DNA from: Mytilisepta virgata
Taxonomy: Eukaryota; Mollusca; Bivalvia; Mytilida; Mytilidae
Assembly (NCBI GenBank): GCA_028015205.1
Contig: CM051521.1
Location: 91,426,513-91,490,512, forward strand
Direction: 5' to 3'
Length of the DNA: 64,000 bases
In this document: positions 48,405-59,081 of the stretch, piece by piece
Layout of the letters: each line of letters starts with the position of its first letter
Numbering within the stretch: the first letter of the stretch is position 1
The notes under the pieces: model-generated
Database searches by the model: none
What the model saw: the letters and a program-made list of their open reading frames with translations, nothing else
What the model was told of the DNA's origin: nothing
Made by a program: the position numbers and the translations under genes

Positions 48405-49175
48405 ACCAAGCTGACAAAAGCTTTTCAGTGTTTAACAGTATCTACATGTAGTTAGTATTCAACAATAGCTAGCTACAGTATTTTAGGCTGGCGAAAAGCT
48501 TTCAACAATTAAAAGCTTTTTGACAACCAGCTTTCAACGATAGCCAGCTATGGGTTAAAACGGCCTTTCAATTTGGATGCATTACGTTTCCGTAAATTTT
48601 TAAAATTTCAAATAATCAAAAGTTTACGTTTCCTTACATTACCTTTGCGAAAACTTAGCTGGGCGTTACCTGTAATTATTTATATTGTTTAAATGTGTTC
48701 TTATGGCATAAATAAGAAATCAAATCTGACATTTTAGTATTGTTCAAAATGGATCTGGTATACACGGAAACGAACAGAGGAAACAAGTGTCTATGCATTT
48801 TTTAAAACATGTTACTTGCCGATTTTACTATTTTATGCATTTCTCACAATTTAATGATGAATTTTATTAGCGCACATAAGTAATATCCTGCTCGAAGTCC
48901 TACTTCCACCTCCTCGTTGCTGAGCAGGAGACAACAGGTAATTCTGTAATTACATGGCTGACGGAGAGGCAATAATTTAATAATAAAAAATTAGATTTTC
49001 GGAAACGTAATTGCTTTTTATGGAAACGTATGTATTTTTTTTATGGAAACTTAATGTTTTTTTATGGAAATGTAATAATTTTTTTCAGGAAAAGTAATGC
49101 CAATTTCTGGAAACGTAAAACGCTGTTCAATTTGATGCCTTTTGCTAGCTATTGTTAAACTTTCGGCAGGCCGGA
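48405..49175. repeat. Repeat-rich element with GGAAACGTAA motifs in opposing orientations
   Basis: TTACGTTTCC occurs near 48583 and again near 48625 on the left. GGAAACGTAA-type units recur five times at 48999-49115, spaced ~23-27 bp with T-rich spacers. CAATAGCTAGC occurs near 48463 on the left, and its inverse GCTAGCTATTG near 49144 on the right. AAGCTTTTC and AGCTTTCAAC words cluster at 48420-48540. The whole looks like a decayed foldback element with tandem repeats in one arm. Confidence 0.5.
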
Positions 49176-49223
49176 AATGTAGCGATAACCTTGTCGTACA
49201 AATGTGTTAATCATACTGGACTG

Positions 49224-49224
<1 letters not shown>

Positions 49225-49259
<35 letters not shown>
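49225..49259. repeat. (AT)n microsatellite
   Basis: Uninterrupted alternating AT of about 35 bp. Confidence 0.95.
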
Positions 49260-49262
<3 letters not shown>

Positions 49263-49547
49263 TAGAGGGATGGGATAGATTAGGAGGATGTTTGGGCGTC
49301 CATAAAAGTTTAACTTCAAACATTTTTAAAAAAAATTTTCGCGATTTTTTCTTGTCATTTCGTATTTTTCTCTATCACACAATTATCTTTCTTATACATA
49401 AAACGTGTAATAGACAATACAAATGTTGCGAAACAGCTCATATACCACACAAACAAATGACAAAGGTTCCATGAGCCGTTGAATGGGCTAAACGTAAATA
49501 AAATAACAATCCAAAGATACTAATATTAGATATAGTAAATTTATACT

Positions 49548-49594
49548 ATGCTGTATACGACGCATTTCAAAGAGTTACCTCTCATCAGCAGCAT
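49548..49594 (-). ncRNA. Type I hammerhead ribozyme, core intact
   Basis: Minus-strand order: stem I 5' strand ATGCTG (49594-49589), core CTGATGA (49588-49582), stem II GAGG / loop TAACT / CTTT (49581-49569), GAA (49568-49566), stem III ATGC / loop GTC / GTAT (49565-49555), cleavage nucleotide A (49554), and stem I 3' strand CAGCAT (49553-49548), which exactly complements ATGCTG. All invariant core positions are present. Stem II holds two G-U pairs. Copy 2 has CCTT at the same place, which would give a stronger stem, so one substitution has weakened this copy. Predicted cleavage lies between 49554 and 49553. Confidence 0.75.
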
Positions 49595-49925
49595 TAAAAC
49601 CGAAACATTTGGAAGACCAAAAACCAAACTTATATTAAACAAGAAGTACTCAACCAAAAATTCTGAAATAGGAAGCCAAATTTCAGCTAAGGAGATCCAC
49701 CATGTGCAATACAAGGAATGAACCCTTAGTATTTTTATTATTTTTGAATTTTGCTTAATACTGGTAATTTCTATAACAAATCAATGAATAATCATGTCAG
49801 ACAAGTCTGACGACTGGGTTGGCGAATACCCTCGGGGACCTAGGGTCCACCAGCAGAGGCATCATCCCAGGAGTTTTAAAATAACAATCCAAAGATACTA
49901 ATATTAGATATAGTAAATTTATACT

Positions 49926-49967
49926 ATGCTGTATACGATGCATTTCAAGGAGTAATTTAATTTCATT
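49926..49967 (-). ncRNA. Hammerhead remnant in copy 2
   Basis: Stem III (ATGC, loop ATC, GTAT), the GAA and the CAGCAT strand are retained. The CTGATGA core and the 5' strand of stem I are replaced by an AT-rich stretch a few bases shorter. This copy cannot self-cleave. Confidence 0.65.
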
Positions 49968-50138
49968 AAAACCGAAACATTTGGAAGACCAAAAACCAAA
50001 CTTATATTAAACAAGAAGTACTCAACCAAAAATACTGAAATAGGAAGCCAAATTTCAGCTAAGAGATCTACCATGTGCAATACAAGGAATGAACCCTTAG
50101 TATTTTTATTATTTTTGAATTTTGCTTAATACTGGTAA

Positions 50139-52020
50139 TCAAAGGATTAAAATGAAAACTAAAAACATAAAAACAAAAAAACCTAAACTAAAAATCGATT
50201 TAAAATATCTCTGAAACCGTACAGTCAAATAAACTGAACTTGGTATGAACCGTTTATAAATTTTGCATATTATTTTCCGATCGAACAAATCACATGCAAA
50301 ATTAAAAGCCTGACTTTTCGACTAACTTGCCTTTTACAATAGCACAAAAGAGATGTTTTACGGTACAAAATCTCATCAATGACTGAATCTGTGCTTAAAT
50401 TAAAAACCCTGTCATACATAGAAATCGGCACCCGTGCTACAGTGTACATGTGGTTACTGTTCATGCAATATAAAAACGACAGAGTATACATATAAATGTC
50501 AACATTGGCCTCACAGGCCATGAGGCATTATTAATGTTAATAGTGAATTTCCTTCTTTTACTTCTCACCTTCTAATTTTTTGCCAATATAGTAACGTCAA
50601 TTGCAAACTTATTATGCATATCCCATAAATTTAATTGGTTATAAATAAATGCAAAGATGAATAAAACTTTTCCTATAATATTTTAGTTCAGGTATAGATT
50701 TAGTCATTAAAAAGTTTGTATGGTAGCTGCGAACATCTGTCTTTTTGTGACAGTTGATACTTTTGAAATTAATCATGCCTATATGTAATATAGTATTTTG
50801 TAGTATGACTGCTCAATTTAAACATTCATATGTGACACATTCTATTGTCTCCTTTTAGAAAGGTACACATGTATACTATCTTATGAACCGGAGAATAACC
50901 TCAGAGATAAAGTCAAAACCGAGGTACATGTACGTGTATGTAAGGAAGAACAAACTAACATCAGAAGTACACAAAGAAAATATATATATAAAGGTGATGA
51001 GCGACATGCACAAGTGCCAACTCACGTTGTATATCTTTAAGAAAAAAATAACGAACCTTACACCTTGAAAAATCATTTACTTTGTTACATAATTCACAAT
51101 TCCATGTGTTACATTTAAAATGAATACCGTTTAATTTTTTTTTTTTAATTTTTTTATTTTTATATTTAAGGAACACGTTCCGATTTCATGACTAGAAGAC
51201 ATTTAAAAGCTACATTGCTATTTTGTTTTCCAGAGTGTCATGTCAGATAATTGTCGAAGTGGTTCTAATAACTGCTTATTTCCGCCATTATTCAATTGAG
51301 TTGCTCTTTATCAAATACAGTTTTCCAGGGAAGTAGCCATTAAATATTGTGTCATTGATTTGTGCTGGCAGACTGAACAGATTTATATAGAAACAGCATC
51401 TGATGACGGAACCTGATAATCTATTGACGTACAACGAATAAGACACATTAAATAATTATGTTAAGAAATAAAATTCTTTTAAGGATAAAATGCTTACCAA
51501 AGCCTACATTTCGTGACATTTTTTAACTTTTAATCGCTATCAAATATATAATTAGATCTAATTAAAGACCTGGTTGCTTAAAACTATCACATAAAACCTC
51601 ATAACATTATTATGATTTTTATCTTGCATAATCATTTACATCATATGTCAACACGTAATATACGAATATAGCTTTCGAAGATGTTTTTAATACAAATTTG
51701 ACATTTAGGATCTTTAAGGCAGGGGTTCAACATGAAGGATACTCAGAACCAAAACCAAGTTTTTGCTGTCGGTAATTATGAGTACATGATTCTGCTTGAA
51801 TGTGACTGTCAAATGCTTTTGGGGCTAAGTGTTGAAAACTGGCAAATCCGCCTTTGTTCGTGTCCTTTGCGGATAGAAACATGAACTTATGAATGATTAT
51901 TAAATAATTTCTGTTTGTAAACATTCAAGTACAATGTACGCTCAGGATAGAAATTGGTAAATATTTACATAATAATAATACTGATATTGAGGTAATATAA
52001 CGATGCATATATGAACTGCC
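50139..52020. other. No recognisable gene
   Basis: AT-rich. ORFs of 60-83 codons overlap on both strands near 50880-51176 and are not believed. A long T-rich run lies at about 51131-51168. Confidence 0.35.
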
Positions 52021-52144
52021 CTTGGGTCGTAGTTTAGACCAGGAAAACTGATATGGCTCGAGCCGAAGGTCTGTGGTATGGACAAGGTAAACTGATATGG
52101 CCCGAGTCGACATATCAGTTTTCCGGTCCATACCCCGACCCAAG
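52021..52144. mobile_element. Foldback element
   Basis: The left arm CTTGGGTCGTAG...AAAACTGATATG is matched by CATATCAGTTTTCC...CGACCCAAG at the right, about 34 bp with five mismatches. The loop repeats AAACTGATATGGC(C/T)CGAG in direct orientation. The CTGATATGG words recur at 55.89-55.95 kb, suggesting a related family. Confidence 0.7.
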
Positions 52145-53152
52145 GGTGTACATGTATCGTGATATTGCCTCAACATCAGTAACTATTGTGTTTATTGCAT
52201 TGAAGAATAAATGACCAATGGTAGACCTTTAAAAACATGCGGCGTTGTTCCTATATTTTTTATTTTAGAATGAGTTGTTGTAGTCTCATTGACAATATTT
52301 CACACTCAATTTTGTATCCCTAGAGATGATAGCTAAACGATTACCAATTGTGTCATTTCTCAATATGCGGGTCACCGATTGTGGATTTCAAGGGAAATAA
52401 CTCTAATAGAACTCCAGCGGTCTGGAAAATCTGGTATTGCCGGGCATGTTAACCATATTTAATTCACAGTACTTAGGTATTGAAAATCTGTCTCCCTTGT
52501 GAAAAGTATTCATGTAAATACCTCCTGTAATTTTACCAAAATTTAACAAAATAATGTCATCAGCGATAAGTCAGAAAATTGCCGAAATTTATGTCAAAGG
52601 CAGATAGCCGACAACCTAAATACTCACCCTATAAAATCTAACCAAAATTACCAATTTTAATTGTATCAACTCGTAATTATTTACTTTTTAAACTAACTTA
52701 GAACATTGCACTAATAAAGACAAATAAAAATCTCAAAACGCAAAAATATAAACCGAAAAAAAATATGAAGAAAAATATATCATTTTCTTAATAACGAACA
52801 TTTTGCATTATTTTTGGTATTACACCTTGTAAAAAAGAAGGAAGGCTCTGATCTGGAACTCCTCTAAAGGAAAGATTGATTAATTATTATTTAAAGTTAC
52901 GTCGACGATAAACGTAATGTCGATGCGACCTAGAAGAAAGATGATTGGGTCCTAGAGTGCTATAAAGCTATCGGAAAAACCATCTGTTATAGAATAGTCT
53001 TTTTAGAACCAGTTCCAACTGTATAAATGAAATAGGTATGATTTATATCATATCAGACCTAAATTCAGTTTTTTAACTTGTTTTATCATATACTTAGTAC
53101 TAGATATGATGGTTTTTGTACCTGTGTAACGACCGGAAATGGACAACCCATA
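52145..53152. other. No recognisable gene
   Basis: AT-rich with no supported gene. Confidence 0.35.
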
Positions 53153-53671
53153 TTTGCCCATACAGCTAAGAATGCCTTATTCAAGTGCTATTTGAACGTA
53201 CAAAGGGCTGATACGGTCAAGCCGCGCAATTGTTTTCCTGTTACAGAAGTCATGAAATAATAGGCTGCCATTAAGTCTGTACGTTTCGTTGAAACATGGG
53301 AGATGGCTCAAAACGATCGCCATACAATGGCACATATCCAGTTAAAATCTCGGGGTGTGAAGTCAGTCTACTTTTTCCGTAATTTTAGAAATCACGAGCC
53401 ATGGTAAAAAAGTCTCCTTCCGCAAAGTAAAATGTACCTCTTTCATGCTCTCCATGTAGAATAAAAATTTTCTTGGTTTTATTCATTTAATCCTTTCAAT
53501 ATTTCTATGTCAAATGTCTCAGGTAAATACACCTTTAAAACAACACTAGTTATTCTGTTATCATGGTTGGTTTTCTTACAATAGGTCCATATATCATGGT
53601 GCAATTATAAATTTTTTAATGGACTTCTTTTGTATCCCTCAGGTCAAAGTTCATTGCAGGTCTTGAGCCAT
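53153..53671 (+). repeat. Repeat pair member 1, order X then Y
   Basis: Block X (53153-53215, from TTTGCCCATACAGCTAAG to GGGCTGATACGG) is followed by block Y (53216-53671, from GTCAAGCCGCGC to TCTTGAGCCAT). Y recurs at 55378-55833 with the same length (456 bp) and, by eye, a single A/G difference at 53582. X recurs immediately after Y in the second copy. No protein is evident. Confidence 0.9.
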
Positions 53672-55377
53672 ATTGAAATATGACATATAAATTTTCTCTA
53701 CATTATGGTATTTGGTTGGTGCGGAAGCTTTTCCTGAACATAACTGTGCAATATTTTTCAGATCTGAAAGAAAATAAGAAAGATTCAGCATAAATTTGGG
53801 CGTAAAGCAAACATGTTTATTTCATGAATAAAAACCAAAAATCAGTGAAAAAACCAAGATTCATTACTGATATATTTAGAGCCTCATTTTACTCTTTGGA
53901 ACTCACTAATGCCTTCTAACATTATCATTAATATTTATACTTTTAAAAAAATCATATAACAGACAAATAAAGGTAACTTTTTATATTTTTTTAGGCTGAA
54001 ATATTGCAAATTTTGAAAATTATTATCCGTCATTTTAAAAGTTTCAGCTTGAAATTTTCACATGCTCACAAAAAAGTTCAATATTTTTTAACTAATAGCT
54101 AGATTATGTAAAGACAAATCTAAAATGGGGTCAAATGTCAAAATCTGCCCAGTATTAACAATTTTACAGCTATTTAAAAATTTGCAGTTTCTATGTCTGA
54201 GAAATATAAACATCTTGAAGGCGAACAAATTATGATGTTATATGAATTATGATGTCATAACTTTATGACGTCACCAAGTATTGTAAAACCCAATTAGTCC
54301 TATCCTTAACATTTCAACGATAAATGATTAAAGAAAAAAATATTAATCTACAAGTAGTAACCAAGGATTTGCATTGAGGAAAAAATGCATAGCAACCAAG
54401 GAGAATGATTTTTTTCCATTACACAATCACATGTGCACTTATAAATAATTCATCAGTATGTGTATAAATGTATAAGCTTATAAATTTACAGGAACAATAG
54501 GACAGTCCATTTTGCTGCCTGATATTAAAAGTTTAAAAACCAAATAAATTCAGTAATACATGTACATTTAAGTTACATGCTGTCATAATGAGTTACTCCC
54601 CTTTACAATTGACAAACTGAAAATTCTAAATCACAAGAATTTATTCAACCTGTTATTGGTAAATGTTGGTTTAAAATTCTTGTTGAAAGGGATTTGTGGA
54701 TGATATAGGTCTCTTTGCACCTATTTCCATTAAATACATTCATCTAATGTTACAATTATTTAGCTGTGGTTTTCAATGCAACCACCTGTTCGTGTTAACA
54801 ATTGTCCTTGTTACATGACATGTATGTAGTCTCGCCAAAATTGATACATCTAAATAAAAACCATGTGTTTCCTGCTTATAGTGAGAATTTTTCATCATAC
54901 AATAACTGACCTGTAATATATTATTAATAGCAATGCAAAATCCCTGTGTATTTATTCACACAAACACATGTGTTTCAATGTTTACATCATACATATTACA
55001 ACTTCCGGTTGGGGGGGGGGGGGGGTATTTGGGTTTCTAGAATTTTAAGGAATGACAATTTTTTTAAAGATTTTAGTAAAAAAAAACCATAATTTTTTCA
55101 TTTTACTTTATAATATATGTAAAAAAAATTATTGCACAAGATTTACATTACATATGGACTGTTCAAATTTAGAAAACCCCATTTTCACCTCTTTTGCATT
55201 CTTTTTTTAAGCATCACATTAAAGTTTTGGACCGTATGCAAATATTTTATACTTTTTGTGTTAAATACATACTTAAGGAATTATACTGACCCTAGTTTCT
55301 CCATCAGTTGTTTACAGGATGGATCAGCATCACAAAATATTCCTTTACACACGTTTGAGATCATGACGTCAAGTTGG
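53672..55377. other. No gene; G homopolymer
   Basis: AT-rich sequence between the two X/Y repeats, with a G15 run at 55011-55025. Confidence 0.5.
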
Positions 55378-55897
55378 GTCAAGCCGCGCAATTGTTTTCC
55401 TGTTACAGAAGTCATGAAATAATAGGCTGCCATTAAGTCTGTACGTTTCGTTGAAACATGGGAGATGGCTCAAAACGATCGCCATACAATGGCACATATC
55501 CAGTTAAAATCTCGGGGTGTGAAGTCAGTCTACTTTTTCCGTAATTTTAGAAATCACGAGCCATGGTAAAAAAGTCTCCTTCCGCAAAGTAAAATGTACC
55601 TCTTTCATGCTCTCCATGTAGAATAAAAATTTTCTTGGTTTTATTCATTTAATCCTTTCAATATTTCTATGTCAAATGTCTCAGGTAAATACACCTTTAA
55701 AACAACACTAGTTATTCTGTTATCATGGTTGGTTTTCTTACAGTAGGTCCATATATCATGGTGCAATTATAAATTTTTTAATGGACTTCTTTTGTATCCC
55801 TCAGGTCAAAGTTCATTGCAGGTCTTGAGCCATTTGCCCATACAGCTAAGAATGCCTTATTCAAGTGCTATTTGAACGTACACGGGCTGATACGGCC
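55378..55897 (+). repeat. Repeat pair member 2, order Y then X
   Basis: Block Y (55378-55833) is followed directly by block X (55834-55897). The joints share short words with the first copy (GGTCAAGCC on the left, GAGCCAT at the Y end). After X the sequence continues into CATATCAGACCGGG-type repeats. Confidence 0.9.
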
Positions 55898-55996
55898 ATA
55901 TCAGACCGGGTGAGTCACGTGGTCAGGCTGATATGGTTATATCAGACCAGGTGCGATCGGAATAAGTACTAAGACTGCATATGATAAACAAATTAG

Positions 55997-56120
55997 TACG
56001 TGACCTAATCCATATCGGACCGGGTATCATCCCTCGGCCCATATCGTACCACGGGCAAGCGCTCGGTCCGATATGAAGGTCTCGGGATTATACTCAGTCC
56101 GATATGGATTAGGTCATGTA
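55997..56120. mobile_element. Foldback element
   Basis: TACGTGACCTAATCCATATC at the left, continuing GGAC, is matched by its inverse at 56097-56120 with one mismatch. The interior has further (C/T)CATATCG and CGATATG words in both orientations. The element has 24-bp arms, is 124 bp long and non-coding. Confidence 0.75.
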
Positions 56121-56719
56121 TTAATCTATAAATATCATTCTTTACTCCATGATAAACAACCCAACCAGATATTATCGGTTGATTCAGCAGACGTTCATGT
56201 ACATGAAAACAAGGCGGAAACCCGTATTAAGATGAAAAAAAGTTCTTGAATTAAAAATATATATAAATTCTTGTTTTTCAAAAAAATTAAAAGTTAAAAA
56301 AAATTATAAATTTTTAATTAATGAAATAAACACAATGGTTGCCCATGAAGAGACCGCTATCTTGATCTACCCTTGGTAGCGTGGTATTGGCTTCAACCTT
56401 GATATAATACGTACATGCATACCCGAAGTACTAAATATACAATCTATACATCACCTTATTATTCTCTATAAAGAAGATGCAAATTTGATTGACTGGTGGC
56501 AAAACATTAAAACTGACATATAACTACATCAGGTGTCGGATTTTCATTCCACAATGCTGACACAATGAAGAGTAAATAGTTGAATAACAATACCATCTTC
56601 ACTAGTACCTATTATGTAATCATTACTAATGAATATCACTTGTATCGGTTGCATTGTAAGCTATGCGTTAACAAAATATGAATATATTACAGATTTCTCT
56701 CTCAAGTCTCTATAATAAT

Positions 56720-56754
<35 letters not shown>

Positions 56755-57925
56755 CAAAACTACAATTTGCAATACAAAAAAAAACAAATCCAGACTTGAT
56801 GTCCGCCTACTGAAAAATTAAAACGCAGACACCATTTGCATGCTACATGTGTTAATTATATAAAGGAATATCATAACACCTTAATGTATAGCTGTATAAA
56901 AAAAGAACAGGTGCACTATTTATGAATTAAAGTATTTACACAGTAGAATTCCATATCTCTGACAAAGATTGTCTGTGGTTATAAGTAATAACTAGCATTA
57001 GATAAGGTTTAATTGGCATATGCGTGATACTGATGACATATACATGTATTAATACAGTAAGCCCGATAAAGGAAATAAGTTGTATTGACGAGTTAAGATT
57101 TTCACTTCCGTCTTCAATGATATTTATGTATGTTTGTAGTCATAATAAAAACGCAACGTGTCAAAGAACTGTAAAAAAGATAGTAAACAAGACTTCGGAA
57201 GTAATAAAGAGACTAAATTAATCTTGTATGTTTTTTTTTCATGTCTTTATACGTATAATGTTTTAAAAGTGTATTTGAGAAAAAAATATGTTTATTTGTT
57301 CATGTTATGTATACAGTATACATGTATGTTTTGGAGAAGGCGTTGCTAAGTTGCAAAATGTGTGCCTTTTGAACAATAAAATACGTTCAAACTGAAATGA
57401 CAAATAATTAATATTACAATGATGATAATGCGAAAGCGTATAAAACCGGCAGAAACACACCAACAGTAAAACAGAATCAACAAACAGTCAGAAAAGTCTA
57501 ACGTGCAAGAGGCAGGTAGCACTTGTGGGGTTAAACAGGTTTTTGGGTACTTCTCCTTTATCTGTCTTTTGAATATTTTAGAAAAGATCACGTATTAAAA
57601 CAACATGGGCCCAAGAATGTTAAGCAGTTTAATTAATCTTAGTAATCAGTCTTAGTGTTTGATCAACTTAGTGTCAATTTTTATTTTTTTTTCTAAACGT
57701 AGAAATAGAAAGTTTTTTTGTATGATTTCATGACTTGTACTTGAACTGTTGGTAAATTCCTTATCGGATTCATTATCAAATTTAACAATGAACAGCAGAC
57801 TGAAGAGAAATGAAATACCTAAAGATACCATGTTTTTGTTGATATTGTATTATTTTGATTCAACTAAATGTAAGAATCTAGGAAGTATTTGACAGACTGA
57901 TATCTCTAGATTATCTTTATGCACA
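56121..57925. other. No gene; poly-T tract
   Basis: A T32 run at 56721-56752 could be the tail of a minus-strand retroposon, but no body is recognised next to it. Otherwise AT-rich. ORFs at 57024-57349 are low-complexity. Confidence 0.45.
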
Positions 57926-57985
57926 ATATGTGTACATTTGGTCGATTTACGACTCATCAGTTTTGCTCAAGGCCTAAAATGTTGA
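57926..57985 (-). ncRNA. Decayed type I hammerhead ribozyme motif
   Basis: On the minus strand CTGATGA is intact (57960-57954) and stem II is a perfect GTCG / TAAAT / CGAC hairpin (57953-57941). The next base should be the invariant G12 but is C, giving CAA instead of GAA (57940-57938). A short stem III (ATGT...ATAT) follows. Stem I pairing is poor. The shared stem II with 5213-5225 shows that the two belong to one family. Confidence 0.5.
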
Positions 57986-58504
57986 AAACCAAAACAATTA
58001 TCCAAAACTTCGAAATACCAAAAGAAGAAGATTCTCCTTAGTTTTTACAAAATTTTACATTTTTGTAACATTTTGTAACTAAAAGTACAAACAATTCCCT
58101 TCCTTTCTGACATTGGTTGACAGAAACACTGTTATAGGCGAAATAAATTCAAGCTTTCTTCCCATTAAGAAATTTTATTCCATTAGGTTTTTTAAAATTG
58201 ACTTCCGTTGCTCATGTATCATTAACAGAATAACTAGTCTAAAATCAGAAAATAAATGCTTGAAATGTACAAATATGGTAATCACCTAATTGACAATTAA
58301 GGTTTAGGATCAGCTGTTCCTGTCGTTAGCCTAAATCTATATCAATTTATAAGTCAATTTACAACTGCCATACTAAAGTACAAGTAATTGTCAAGATTAT
58401 GTAATAAACAGAAAATTATAGAGTGTGGGCACAAGCCTTGTATTAAAGGCTTTACAAAGACCCTGTTTTGTAGTTGTCAGATTCCGTATCTGGTTTGTTG
58501 TTTT
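57986..58504. other. No recognisable gene
   Basis: AT-rich DNA with no supported feature. Confidence 0.35.
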
Positions 58505-58687
58505 ATCGACGTTTCCCCGTCTCCATTCTTTACTAAATAGCTCAACGACGTTTACCCTTGACTCCTTTCTTTTCTAAATAGCTCAACGACGTTTATCCCC
58601 GTCTCCTTTCTTCAACAACGTTTACCTCTGTCTCCTTTCTTTTATAAATAGCTCATCGACGGTTCCCCTTCCTCATTTCTTTCCTAA
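58505..58687 (+). repeat. Minisatellite, about 41-bp unit, four to five copies
   Basis: Units contain CGACGTTTACCC, GTCTCCTTTCTT and TAAATAGCTCA with small variations; one unit is shortened. The array ends exactly at the left terminus of the next MITE. Confidence 0.85.
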
Positions 58688-59081
58688 TTAAGGATGTTCG
58701 CTGGTCATATATGTTTTTGAATTTTTGTCAGATGTTCAGAATCATCTGGTTTTATCCATTTGAATGCCATAAATTATTTTTCCCGCTAAAACCCAATTTT
58801 CTTTTCATAAATCTTTGCATGCATAATAATAACCAATTTGTAAAAATCTTATAAATTCCTTGTTATTATTTAATGGTTTTTGAGAAATAAACCTTGATAA
58901 AGTTATGTAAAGACAAGAGAGCATATTTTTCCCGCCATTTTTTCAATGACTTATATTTCGAAAACAAGCACACGGACCTATATTTTTTTCGCTCTTTTAG
59001 TTCCTTTATTAATCCACTATCAATATTTACCAGTGTTATGAAAAGCTTGTTATTTTGAAACTGAGCAGCAAACATCCTTAA
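58688..59081. mobile_element. TTAA-flanked MITE, 394 bp
   Basis: TTAAGGATGTTCGCTG at the left is mirrored by CAGCAAACATCCTTAA at the right, with TTAA at both ends. The interior has no gene and contains a CCCGCCA word. It shares the TTAAGG start with the element at 45487 but differs beyond it. Confidence 0.9.

Larger units (their letters stand above)
49500..50138 (-). mobile_element. Retrozyme-like tandem dimer with hammerhead motif
   Basis: Copy 1 (49500-49769) and copy 2 (49878-50138) are direct repeats differing by a few substitutions and one indel, with a 378-bp period and a ~108-bp unshared spacer. Copy 1 contains a complete hammerhead core on the minus strand; copy 2 keeps half of it. 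Short tandem repeats of a few hundred bp, each with a type I hammerhead and no protein, are the defining layout of metazoan retrozymes, whose RNAs circulate as small circles. The assignment rests on architecture and motif. No expression evidence is available here. Confidence 0.6.

Noticed and set aside
53078..55422. Two ORFs ending in the same VKPRNCFPVTEVMK residues.
   Set aside because: The shared end is simply the start of repeat block Y read in one frame. The upstream parts are unrelated.
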